From contig OX246739.1 of NCBI GenBank assembly GCA_945910005.1, forward strand, positions 5,920,001 to 5,984,000: a stretch of DNA of 64,000 bases. Direction: 5' to 3'. The notes under the pieces were generated by a model. The model did no database searches. It was not told the origin of the DNA and worked only from the letters and a program-made list of their open reading frames with translations. A program made the translations under genes and the position numbers. Source of the DNA: Isoperla grammatica (taxonomy: Eukaryota > Arthropoda > Insecta > Plecoptera > Perlodidae). This document shows, piece by piece, positions 36,793 to 48,779 of this stretch (position 1 is the first letter of the stretch; every line of letters starts with the position of its first letter).

Positions 36793-39700
36793 TTTATTTT
36801 CTGCCCGGATGCAGAAACTCAGGGAATATACCACATTTTCCGATATTGGTTCGATCATGTGAAGTTGACAGGCCCTCATCTACAAATACCGGCAAACTAC
36901 TTTTCGCACTTCAAAACGTCACAGTTTGATTTTTATTACGTAACAAAGTATAGCATTTCTTCTTTCCCGGGCTTTTATCGTGAAACGGATGGTTACGTCA
37001 TAACTGAGTAAGCATCACTGTGTATGAATGTGTTGTGAATGTGTTTGCCAATCACCGCCTTGCAACACTATAGACAATTATCGGAAAGACAACGTATTCA
37101 TTGTTGTCCGATCTCTTCACAAACTTATTATTCACTGAAATAATGTTTCATTATTACAAATAATCATGCCAATTGTGTAAATTTATTGTTGCAAACAATT
37201 ATTATTCATTATGGAACCAAATAATACTATAAATACTCTAATTTAAGTGAAATATTCGGCACAAATACAGCCTTTGATTATCTTTGTGTGATAGGCTGAT
37301 TGATGTTAGTCAGTTCTGACGTCATGACCTGTTTTTCCCGCCATAATTATTTGTGAAATTTTCAGCTCACTTTCTTGAATGAAAGTATCTACGAAAATGG
37401 GAAAATGAAATATTTTTGACTTCATAACATCGCCATTAATTTGGTAACGACGACAAAAATTAATATGCATATTCCCTATTAGCGAGTTCACTAACCTCTG
37501 GGACATTCTGTGCATCTGTGTATTTTTTTAGGTTGAAAACTACTGTTTTCAACTCGGAAAATGAACCTAGTTTCCACAAAAGGAGGCTAGAAGCACAGCT
37601 AGAAGGTTACGTAGAGGTGAGCCTTTTGATGACGTCCATCACGTCATGCATACTGTATTAATTTATTTACTGTATTTGTAATTGTACTGTACAGTAATTA
37701 CTACATCATTATTAGGGTTCTGCAAGATTTGGAAATCGCTCCGAAAGTTCAAGCAGACAATTCCTCTCGAAGTTCAGTTGACTTGCTCCTAGATAGTCTT
37801 GAAACTTAAATTTTATTCATATTGTAGGCCTAATAGTTGATTTACAGCTACGCGTTGCGAAGGCGCGAGCTCCAATCAGTGGCCGAGTTTGCGTGAAACT
37901 ATTAACTTCTTTGCGTGAAACTCGGCCGCTGATTGGAGCTCGCGCCCTCGCTTCGCACGCATCGCGTAGCTGTAAACGTACCATAACTCTAAAATTAACA
38001 AAATTGGAAGAATTTCTAGCAAGATCTGTTTTTGTGCTTGTGTTTTTCCTAATAGATCAATATACTCAATATAGGGTCAGTCTAACACAACCTAACAAAA
38101 ATCTTGCTTGCACAGCTCTAGTAATTATAGCATATTTTGAAAGAATAGGTAAGGTATTATAAAATGTAAAATATTATAGGGTACAATTACCTACAATAGG
38201 CCTAAAGTAAATTGGTGAAAGGTGATTAAAAAAGTAAACTAGGTCAAGAACAGGCTTGTTATTGCAGGTTGGTAAAAAACTTTCAACTTTATTTTATACA
38301 ACATGACATCAAATACTAGTACAATTCAAATGAATAGTATTAGTAGTAGATCAACACAAAATTGCCATATAACTAGCTTAATAATTAAATTGAAATAGTA
38401 TATTATACCCACATTACACGATTCAATACTTTCGGCAAACTTACTGAATTCAAGGACAAAAAAGCATCAATTAATAGAAGCTATATTGTTGCAGTTTTTA
38501 CCTAACTGTTTTTGATTCGCTTTTGTTCTTGAATTCAATAAGTTGGACAAAAGTATTGAGCCGTGTAATGTCGGCATTAGGCATGCGGCACATACAGAAA
38601 ACCAATGTACATACTTGGCCCAAGGATGTTTGTAAAAAGTTGCCTGTGCCCAGTGTAGATGAAATGTTCAACACCCATTAAATGTAATTCCATAAAACAA
38701 TAATATGTCTCAAGTAATCTAAACATGATTTCTGAAATATTTATCAATGGAGCTATTTCTTAACAACCTGACTTTTTAATTCATGATAATGCAGTCTTAA
38801 ATTATGGTCATAAGTTGACGTGCCAAGTTTGTGACATTTAAAGGAATAATAAAATTACAAAAGAGGAACACTCTTAGATGGAAATATTTAAAAGTGACTG
38901 GAATTCAAAATCTAACAGTGACTGAGAACCAAACCCAGGTCCCTGCATGCCCAGTGGAATAGTGGTCATGGTGCCCACTCAGCAAGTGGAAGACATAGTT
39001 GGGGTTCCCAGTTGGGGTTGAATGTTTTTATTTCTGGTTTTCACTCAAAGTTTTGATTCACCTTCTGTTGTGTTACTATCAACCACATAATGTGTTAAAT
39101 AATTATTGACTTTAATAGATGTAAGTCTCAGAGCATTACATTTTACATTCATTAGAATAAGATTGTAGCCTGAAGGGAATCAGAATCTTACATTTAAACA
39201 AAACTTCTGGCCTGAAATAATATATGAACCAAAGACCTTTGCATTTGGAACTTGGAAGTGCTTTGGAACAAAATTCCTGTCTGGGCCCGGAGTACATAAT
39301 TGGTGGTAGCGTTGCCAGTCGTAAGAGACTACTAAAAGGCTGACTGTATGATCTAGCTGTCGAGCATGTCGTAAAACAACAAATAACAATAATAAATGAG
39401 AAAAAAAATACCAATGTTGATAGTAACAGTTTTCAAAATACTAATATTCAAAACTTCACTGCATTGAACATTCAGAATGTGCACAATTCCAGCCATCAAG
39501 GAAAGATTGAGAGAAAGATATTGCTAATGCCCAAGGTTATACTAACAAATCTATAATGGCAGAACCTAGGAGGATTTTACTCAAAACTAAAACGGCAGTG
39601 AAATGAAATACATATTACTTGGCCGGTGCACCTTGTGACAAATAGTTCCACCAGATTTCAGACCACTTAACTTCATGTTATACCGATTAAAGAAAATTTA

Positions 39701-40587
39701 TTGTTGACAAAATTTGAAAGAGTCGGTACAGTATTTAAATTATGAATAGATTTTAGGGAATTAATTATTCTCAAAAACTATTTGAAAATCTAATATTTGC
39801 ACAGGCCTACCTATTATTACCTATCTACAAGACAGTGAACAAAACGGCAGTGAAATTAAATTAAAAGAACATATGTATAACATAATCATATCTTTACATA
39901 CACTGAGGTCAACCTATTATCTTTGATGTCACACAACAGTGTGTTCACCTAAATATCTTACTTAGGTGGGGCTGATATAATACATACTATCATTTGCCAT
40001 GATAGTGGTGATACAAGACTCCAACCATACAGCACTTTGTTCAGCTGGAGAAAGATTAAGAACTTCTCTTTCTTTCATGCTAACATGTTCAGGTCATATA
40101 CAAAAGACTATTATCATCCAGTGTAAAATGACGACACTACAAAATATATGTAGTTCAAGCTAGCTAACTTCATTAAAACAATGGTTTTCCCCATGGACCA
40201 ATGTCGGCTAATTTAGATTCAGCCATCATACACCGGAGCTAGCGCCTACATAATGATAGCATAGTCTTACATTTATCCATAGAAGGCTTTGGTAAGAAAC
40301 AGTATTTACATTAGGTACTTACAACAAAATTAGGTACTTTAGAAACTGTTGATACCATCCGAGACCGAGACCATCATGTTTTTGTAACTACTGTACTCAA
40401 ATTGCATTTCCTTTGTGTATTTAAACTCTTAAATAGGTATACAGTACATAGTACTGCGGTATTGTAATACTCAGGCTTGACAGGGTGTATTTTGATGGGA
40501 TGAGTGTAGGAGGTATGTGTGTGGTGTACCTACTAAGTACCGGTTTGATAGTAGATGGGTTGATGGAACTTGTTTCATTCTGCTACA
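36793..40587. other. Intergenic: no gene recognised between the LINE and paralogue B
   Basis: Contains the inverted repeat at 37841-37976. A weak tRNA-like minus-strand patch near 38930-38990 may be an old SINE. No coding signal. Confidence 0.55.
37841..37976. repeat. Long near-perfect inverted repeat (about 60-bp arms)
   Basis: TTTACAGCTACGCG at 37841 is mirrored by CGCGTAGCTGTAAA ending at 37976. Arms of about 60 bp include GCGCGAGCTCCAATCAG and its partner CTGATTGGAGCTCGCGC, with a short centre ATTAACTTC. GC-rich in AT-rich surroundings; probably a MITE folded as one hairpin. Confidence 0.75.
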
Positions 40588-43500
40588 TCACAGTTTAGCT
40601 CTAATCTTCTCAGGGTCTGGAACTAAACTCAATTTGTCCATAAATGTGTACAGCTCTGCTACGTATTCTTTCGGATGTTTTCTGAAGTGGCCAACGTGTG
40701 GCGACCTGTCCCAACATTTCCAATATGTCTGAAATCAACAACATGTTATAAATTAATCTAGTGCTAGTCCTATATGATACAACTAGGCCTACAGGTAAAA
40801 GTATCTTCATTCTTAACCCGTTGGTTTGGTTGGTTTATAGTAGATCTACTAACACGGAATAATAACGTAACTAACCGTAACTCCTCTCGCTATCCACGAG
40901 TCAGCAACTCTTCTATTGCTCTCCTCAGCTCCGATTGGGTCTGTCTTAGAGAGCAGAAAGAGAGCTGGTGCTTTTACCAAGTTTGTGTGAAACATCTGGC
41001 TTGATCGGATGTAATGGCAGGTGGCTACGTTATGAAACGTCCTCATGTGGTACCTATAGACATAAAAGCACTGGAATTACACATATTGCGCTTTCTAAAC
41101 AAAACAACGTCCAAGTACAAATCCACTAAACACTACAGGTATACCAGTGCATTTGGTTTTGATTTAATCATTTACTCATGCGGGGCAATGCTTCATTCTG
41201 CACGCGGTTCCTCATATGGCATTGTTTCTCAACAATCATTCATACAGATTAATAAGTAGAACTCTCCGCCGCGCCCCCCTTCTGCATGGCTATCAATTGG
41301 GTGGTGAAGTGATTCAGCGTGTTGAGAGGCAGCGTGACCTTGGAGTGACTGTAGACGGTAAACTACTGTTTGTAGATCATATTGATACTGTTACCTCCAG
41401 GGCCATGCGTCTTCTTGGAATGTTGTATCGTTTCACCCAAATTCGTAACGTCATAGCACTCCGTACCTACTTCACTGCATGTGTGCTACCCGTGGTTGAG
41501 TACGGCTCTGTAATTTGGGGCATGTCTTCCCCGACTAATTTGAAGAAGTTGGATCGTGTTATGTCTTTTTTTCTTTCAATTGTTAAACATCGAGTCACAA
41601 ACTTTCAGGACACGTCAAAAGTAGAAATAATGTCTTCCCTTAATTTACGCTCCTTAACTAGTCGTCGCTCTCTGGCTGACTTAAAGTTTTTGCATAAAAT
41701 TGTTAACGGCAATCTCCGACCTCCTTTGATCAATCTTTTCTCCCTACATGTACCATGCCGCCTAACCAGATCGACTCAACTATTTCATTTACCTATTCCT
41801 CGCCTTGAAATCATCAAACGCTCCCTCTTCTACCGTTTACCCTTCACCTACAACTCACTTACCACATCCACCCTCGACATTTTTTCATCCCGCCGGGAGT
41901 TCATGACTAACGCCAAACCTCTTGTGTGATTTGTAGCCATGTAGTTTTTTTTTTTTTCCTCTCTTATGTTTTTTGTCATGTTAAAGCATTCTTCTGTTTT
42001 TACTATTATAATTATTCATTACCCCATGTTTCGTACACATGTATCACGTATTGTTAGTTAATATGTTAGTTTAGTTAATTAAGTTAGTTTTAGGTAGCTT
42101 AGTAATATTATTACGTTTACACGCACAATGTAAAATGGCCTATGGCTGTATTTGTGTCCTATCAAATAAATAAAGTACCAGTACAAAGGTAATAGTAATA
42201 TACTGGCAAGTAGAGGTCTTAATGAGTGTACATTCCCCCGACAAACCTAGCTGTCGAGTACGTTGTAAAATAAATAACTTAACATCGTGTAAAGGAAATT
42301 TTGCACTGGATTTCCCTTAAATAGCATTGTTTTTATTCCCAAATAAAGAAGAAAATTTGAAGAAAAAACTAAGGGATAGTACTGGTATGTAGGAATGTAA
42401 GCCTGTCAAGCAGTGCATTATTCAGCTAGCCAGTTACTAAAAAAGCAACATCATGCCCTAGAACACAGCAGTAATGATAGATTACCTTATATATTTCTCA
42501 GTAGCACGCTGTAGAACCTTGTTATTAGGAAACAACGCATATGGAAATCCAATTGGTATTTCCGTTATGTCGGCAGCACTGTCCCATACTTGGCCGACGA
42601 TCCGGTCGATGATGGGTTGATAAAGATCTATCTGATCATTCAATTTAACACAAACTTCACCCCATAGATAGCCAGCAATTGAAAAGCCATGAAGAAACAA
42701 TGGCTCGTACGAGTAATTGCTGTGCAAAAAGTCGACCAATTCTCCCGCTAAAACCTGGAAAATTACATTCATAATAAGTAGGCTACACACATCAGTATAG
42801 TATTTCAGTGACGACGTGTATTTTAATTTAATATGTACACATTAGCCACAAGTTGAATTGAATTGATGAGTAGCTAAACACATAGAATATAGATTGGTAT
42901 TTGACACTCGGGGTCTGTCTAGTCAACACAAGTACCGGTATGTAATTGATTTCTGCAAGACAAACTATGTATTTGGCATGTTGTACAGACACTAGACAGC
43001 ACTGGTTTGGGTACAGACTACATTTATTAAGACTATGCTAAATGTGGAGATTTATATATTATCATAACAATTTAAAACGCCTTTTTTTTTACTGTGCAGA
43101 GTTGGCCTCTTCAGCCATTTTTCTTTAAACTCCATTCTTTTTAAAACTCCTATAACGGAGCGGCAAGCGAGTCCTACGACGCTTATTTAAGGTTTGACCC
43201 ATACACCTTGTACAACAAGACGAAACCTATTAAATATGATAGGAGGCATTATTTACTAATTTTAATTCGACATTGTAGTTTAAGAATTCGTGTAGAACCA
43301 TGTTTTTTCATCCCTTAAGCTACCAAAAGGAAGGATGCAATTTCTTTAATAAAATACATGATAACACAACTAAAAAATAACGTAAAAAATAACACAAAAA
43401 TTGTAATTGCGTAGAATTTATTCTTCGATAGAATGGCTAGTCCAAAATTACTCCGCACTTGAATATGCGAAGGGTAGAAACCCCTTTGCCGAAACAAACA

Positions 43501-46500
43501 ACATTTTTGAGATTCCAGGCCATTTATACATTGCTATATCTATGATACTAATCAATACATTGGTATGCATTTTTCCACAAAACATCATATGGGTGTCAGG
43601 CCGGATGTGGAGTTTAGTTTGTGAAAATAAAGCAAATAGATTCTGAGTAAACTATTTGTTTATGCAACCGTGTAACATAATCTACCTGCCTGGCCCAGCG
43701 GCCCGCGAGCGTCCCCGGCTAACTGCGACACACGTTCGCCGGCCTAGCAGGGATCGCGCAATGCGTTTCTGCATGTCTGGTTCGCAACCATTCTTCTGAC
43801 ATTTTGCATTTATTTCACTATCAGCATGTGTACTAATTCCAAATTTATCCTATTACTACTTTAACTTAATGTTTATTGACTAGGCCTATTCAATATTGAC
43901 TGGTAGACCGATTTCTGATTTAATACTAGATACGGGCTACGCCGCAGATTAACTTTACCCAGATGAACTTCTTCCACAGTACAAATACTTTCACTAGTAT
44001 CATCTGCTTGCGTATCATAAAAGTGTGAACCACCTCAAGTAGGCATACTAATAACAATAATAATATCAATAAAGATAATTCTCGTAATTAAATACATCTT
44101 GTTTGTTTTGTTTTAAATCTGGCAACAAGTAGTTTGGACCTAAATATAGACACGCCAAGTCCATTTCTATTAAGAATTTCTAGTCCATTCTCTTACTAGA
44201 AACATACTCATATACATACATGTGCATAAACATACTAATATACGGCATGAAAATAGTTTAGGCGTGATTTTCTATTTTTAATATATTTTTTAGGCTACTC
44301 TGAACTGAAACTTCGATTTACCATGGCTTTCAGGTTATTCATTTACATTAATATTAGTGTAATGCAAAATGGCAAGCTCATCCAGTGGCGAAGGGAATAT
44401 TTCCCCGCTTAATCGAGGATTGTGCATGATTATTGATTAGTAATAAATCTTTATTAGTGAAGCAGCATAAAACAATCTCATAAAACAATTGAGGGACTTG
44501 AGGTCGATGCTTTTGTTGAAACAAACAACGTAGTGCAACAATTTGAAAACAACTGTCTTAAAGTAAATTCGAGTATGGTCTTCAACCCAGGTAACAAACA
44601 CAGAAGGGAAGTTGACATATTTATACGAGAACAAGAGTTAGAGCAGGTAAGGGTAGCAACAGTTTTGGTGTTATAAATTGATAAAACCTGATATGGGATG
44701 ACCGAGTGCGAGTATAATTCATTGCTAAGATCATTTCCGGTATATTTTTTAATAAAACAACTGAACAATACTACAATATGAGTCATATTGTAGTATTGTT
44801 TCAGTGACCATACTAAAATCTGCATGCCATGCACTTATCTAATCATATAAATTATGACATAGTAATTTAGGCTACAAAAGAGGGCAATACAGTATATATT
44901 AAACCTTAAACCAATGCAAACATGTAAAGAACATTTTAACTAACTAACAATTCTTACTATCCCTTCCAAGTACATTTATGCTACCATAATGTATGTGCGT
45001 GAACCATGATTCTGTCCCATGATGCTTTTCTGAAAAACTCGATACCCATCAGCACAATACACGGAACAGGGCCAACCTACACATGACAGAAACTAAGTTG
45101 AAGATTACTGACAAAGCCCCTGCCCATGCAGGGAAGAAAATGTTCAACTACTTACCCAATGAAATAAAAAGTGTTACAAACGTGAACATGTTTCAAAGAA
45201 AATTAAGGAATCACCTAATAGAAAAGTGTTTCTACAGTGCCGATAGCTTCAAGAAAAAACTTCAGGACACTAAGACGTAACTATCTTTGTTTGTAATCTT
45301 TAGTTTCATTAGACAATACATTCTTTAACATTATAGGCTAATAGGTATAAGAAAACGACTGAACATATCTAAGCTTGCACAATTGTTAGCTCTTAACTGG
45401 AATCATGTACAACTGTACATCCATTTCAAAAATACGGATTTTGCACAAAATTGCCTACCGCACAATTGTGGAATACCTTTTTACAGTTATGTCCTACTCT
45501 GGGCAGCCCCCCGAAATATATTTCTGGGTACGTCACTGGATAAAAAAAATAAATCTGAATGTATTATACACAATTTTTATTTAGGCTCCGTTATAGAGGG
45601 TTTAAACAAGTCTGAGAAGTTAGATACGTTTTGGAACTCATTACGTTAGCGATTTTTTCAACAATTTCGATTCCAGGCGAATGTTGACCTCTATTTTACA
45701 CACGTTAATAGGATGATCTTTTGGAAGTAAAGAAAAGAGCCATATTATGCCTACTGACTTTAAGTTTATTTTCTTTGTGTGTATACTATTCAGTTTCCTT
45801 TAGCTAAACAAGTATTTTTTGTGAACCTAAATCTCATTAAAATAGTTCAAACACCCTAAGAATCAATTTTTCCCAGGACTATGTCCGTACCCGCATAAGC
45901 TGGAGGGCAACCCCCCAACACCCCCATTGATTAATTTAACGTAGAAAGAGCGTCAAACTTCACTTTGGTACAGATACTGGCCAGATAGACCTACTCTAGA
46001 ACCGGCCTTGGCGTATTAGTTATATACATTTTTTGTAGATGAAATTAATATTAATACTTTGCATACTTATATACTGAAACAAACTCACGAGCATTTTAGA
46101 AATAATCACTACAGTCTGTCAGCACAAAATATGATAACACATTGGACAACCCTGGCTAAAATACGAATCTTCTATTTCATAATAAACTATTCCGTTCACA
46201 ATTTAAAATACGATGGAAAAATATGAGCGTATAAGTTTTCATAAATGTGGTTAATTTGTGTCATTTTATTAAAAATCCTTATATTTGTCCACCCCTAACA
46301 AGAAAAATTAATTTTAAGACAATTATAAGAGCTGTACTTTTGTTTTATCTCTATCCTGAGTTTCTGAGTAATAAACTGGTTCTACAAGAAAACTGTAGTG
46401 GATTTCTTAGTTCAAACCGTTGAGGGAATTCTGTTGCGCGCGCCACTAACTGCCTACGCATTGTTCCACATAACAGTTAATAACTTCCAATCCATTCATA

Positions 46501-47992
46501 ACAAACCGTTTTAAGAAACTAGTGTATGTTCCCCTTTATATTCCGCAATTAAAATCTATGCAGTGTGCTTAACAAAATATTAGTGGTTTAGATGTGAGAG
46601 GCGGCTGAATATTAGGCGCTTTTGGAAAAAAGTACGAAATGTTACAACAATGGTTCATTCAACAATGACGTTTTATAAAAAATCCTATTGCAATAAAAGG
46701 CATAGTTAGATACAAAAGCCGGCAATGTACTGGAGTTTGTTTCAAGTCTTTATGACTTTTGTGTCAACGCCTAGAGCGTCTCAAGTTAGTCAATGTGTAA
46801 ACGACGCCCGGCGTCGGTCCAGGCGTCGAAAAACATAGTTCTACACGCGTCCGCTAACTACAACGTCGTTTATATATTAGGTAACTGACCATTGCAACTT
46901 TTCCAAATGGTTTTGTGTTGTTGTACAAAGTGTATGGGTCTAATGAGAAATAGGCCACCAAACCGCTCCAGTACTAGTCTACTGTTTACACTCCAAAGTT
47001 CAAAAATCCAAACATTCAATTTCAATGTACATAAAGCAGAGTTTGTTAATGTAATCATTTGGGAAGATAAAACCCCTTCTTTAAAGATAACCTCTGGGCC
47101 ACTTATATCTGAAGTAGGCCTACATGCAAATATGTAGTAACATTGTAGTCGTCTGTGAAGAAAACACAAATCAACGATTTACTGTGTACTCCCACATACA
47201 AATACCCTAGGTCATGACAGCACTGGAAAATACCGGTCACCAATAGAGGTGGCTCAGCGGTAAGACGCAACGCTCGCACTCGGGAGGTCACCGGTTTGAT
47301 TCTGACCACCGGCATTCGAATGAGGTTTTTTATGAGGTAAATCTAAATAATCAATAAAATAAATTGTGAACTGCAATCCCCATCCTTAATGTTAGGCCTA
47401 ATATGAAAATTCGTAATCTAAATTTATAAACCAATTATTAAGTAGCAGAAAGCTACTTAGCCCTAGACGCTAAAAACTTTAGTTTTAACAAACACCGCTT
47501 TTACTTACCTGACTACCTTTTACGGGCCACATTAATTGCCAGGGTGTGATTTGTACAGTAAGAACGTCAAACCCTTGATCGATGTAAAAGTCTCCATATT
47601 TCAAAACGTGTTTTTGTTGAGCCATTAGCCATGGTAAGATAATTGCCAGTGGTTTGTTACTTTTCTTAGTCAATCTACGAGGTGTTCCCTGGTCTAGTCT
47701 GACATCTTTATCAGTTGTAATAAGGCGCATGTTCTTGGAAACTTGGTTTATGTTGTACGTTCTCATTGTACGCAAACTGACTGTGGCACTTAAAACTGGT
47801 GTCTTTGTTTTCTGTAACCAAATTTTGAAACTATATTAGTAAGAGCATGATAAAATAAAGTGATATAAATAATTATGCTAGTTTCACACTAAATAATGTA
47901 AGATGGTATCATACAGCTGTTTGTTTGAGAACAATTGAGATTCCTTTCTGTCCATGCGCTGCCATAGAAAAAGCCATCCTGAGGATCATCAT
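40588..47992 (-). CDS. TMEM53-like / DUF829 alpha/beta-hydrolase-fold protein, paralogue B
   Basis: Five coding exons on the minus strand: 47992-47915, 47811-47509, 42754-42486, 41053-40876 and 40728-40588. Introns have GT and AG ends, and the total of 969 nt gives 322 residues. Exons 3-5 (269, 178 and 141 nt) match paralogue A exactly in length and phase; exons 1 and 2 differ by +6 and -18 nt. Shared segments include ILPWLMA, DFYIDQGFDVL, ITPWQ-MWPVKGSQ, YEPLFLHGFS, GYLWGEVCVKLN, FHTNLVKAPALFLLSK and WDRSPHVGH. The nucleophile elbow reads HGFSIAG, so the second glycine of GxSxG is replaced by alanine (candidate Ser152); the Asp (LLSKTDPIG, about 255) and His (about 287) are kept. An in-frame TGA upstream of the double ATG at 47992 supports that start. 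Intron 2 (4.75 kb) and intron 3 (1.4 kb) each carry an old LINE piece in the opposite direction. Same family-level function as A; the substrate is unknown. Confidence 0.85.
41222..42170 (+). mobile_element. LINE 3' fragment in intron 3 of paralogue B
   Basis: An open frame at 41216-41929 encodes the region downstream of a reverse transcriptase catalytic core. It contains RDLGVTVDGKLLFVDHID, YFTACVLPVVEYGSVIWG and a C-terminal FYRLPFTYNSL segment. These blocks recur at the ends of Jockey/CR1-like ORF2 proteins. The palm domain and endonuclease are absent, so the copy is 5'-truncated. After the stop comes about 240 bp of AT-rich untranslated sequence ending near AAATAAATAAAG at about 42170. It lies in the sense opposite to the host gene. 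The left boundary is approximate. Confidence 0.75.
44480..45340 (+). mobile_element. Decayed LINE ORF2 3' fragment in intron 2 of paralogue B
   Basis: Two pieces of reverse-transcriptase-type ORF2 lie in order on +. The first (about 44485-44670) reads EVDAFVETNN, QQFENNCLKVNSS and MVFNPGNKHRREVDIFI, resembling the segment after the catalytic motif (normally ending FLG); here it loses the frame. The second (about 45045-45280) reads HNTRNRANLHM, then KMFNYLPNEIK and KLRNHLIEKCFYSADSF, the conserved C-terminus of such proteins. The stretch between them holds a perfect 18-bp-stem hairpin and no coding signal. Old and inactive; opposite in sense to the host gene. Confidence 0.6.
44764..44800. repeat. 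Perfect 37-bp hairpin in intron 2 of paralogue B
   Basis: AACAATACTACAATATGA, one base, then its exact reverse complement: an 18-bp stem with a 1-nt centre. Confidence 0.9.
47246..47330 (+). mobile_element. tRNA-derived SINE head in intron 2 of paralogue B
   Basis: TGGCTCAGCGGTAAGACGC and ACTCGGGAGGTCACCGG, with B box GGTTTGATTCT at 47293-47303. The order matches the copy at 59688. Confidence 0.55.
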
Positions 47993-48340
47993 TGCTACAG
48001 AAGTTTCTTGTCAAGTCCAAATCAAATGGAGAGTGGAAGGAAACCTAGCGTAAATAAATAGAAAATCACACACAGAAAAATAAGTAAGCAGGTACATAAA
48101 GGTTGGCAGGTACATAAAGGTTGGCACATAAAGTTAAAAAGTTGGAGATATAGAACTACTATTGAAGGGACCACACTTATTTGAACAAACCATTTGTACG
48201 TTGTGTGTTCAAAAAACTCGGATTGATCTGTTTTAAATAAGGAGGGATCGATCCGTCAATGTATAGGTTCTCTGTTTGCTGGTAAGCACGATTATGTGCC
48301 GCAAAAAAGTAGGCAACCGCATTGCACGTGTTTGTGTTTA

Positions 48341-48602
48341 ATAGCGTATTCGATTGGCTGCACTTTCATGCACTCAGTGCGACTCCCGTATTCGATTGGG
48401 AATGTACGTGCGCACTCAGTGCGACTTTTCGTATTCGATTGGGAGTGTGCACTAGAAAAGTGTTGCACTGGCTCAGCCCGCAGTGCGAAGGCGCACCGTT
48501 TTGCATTCAGTTGGGAATTGCACTAACCGAGAGCGGTGCGAGTGCAATGACGTAGTTGCACGAACTAAGTGTGCACTGACGGCAGACCAATCGAATACGC
48601 CA
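48341..48602. mobile_element. 262-bp MITE with TTA flanks and internal GCGTATTCGATTGG repeats
   Basis: The terminal sequence NGCGTATTCGATTGG at 48344-48357 is inverted at 48588-48600. TTA flanks at 48338-48340 and 48603-48605. Inside, CGTATTCGATTGG recurs at 48387 and 48430, a period of 42-43 bp, each time with an ACTCAGTGCGAC segment. It lies 350 bp upstream of the start codon of paralogue B. Confidence 0.65.
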
Positions 48603-48779
48603 TTAGATGATATCTTTGTATCTATGCGATAAATTTCAAATAAATTTTGTTAATGATCTACTAAGACATATGTCAGTGAGCTAGATGGCCATCAAAACCA
48701 ACAGTTTGCTTGGCCTTTAAGGTCTTTGCCGTTACCAGGGTATTGTGCATAGAGCTTCACGACACTCTTAGAGAATCTT

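Noticed and set aside
38930..38990. Minus-strand tRNA-like sequence with GGTTTGGTTCT
   Set aside because: Only a weak B-box match and no A box that I can trust; at best an old SINE trace.
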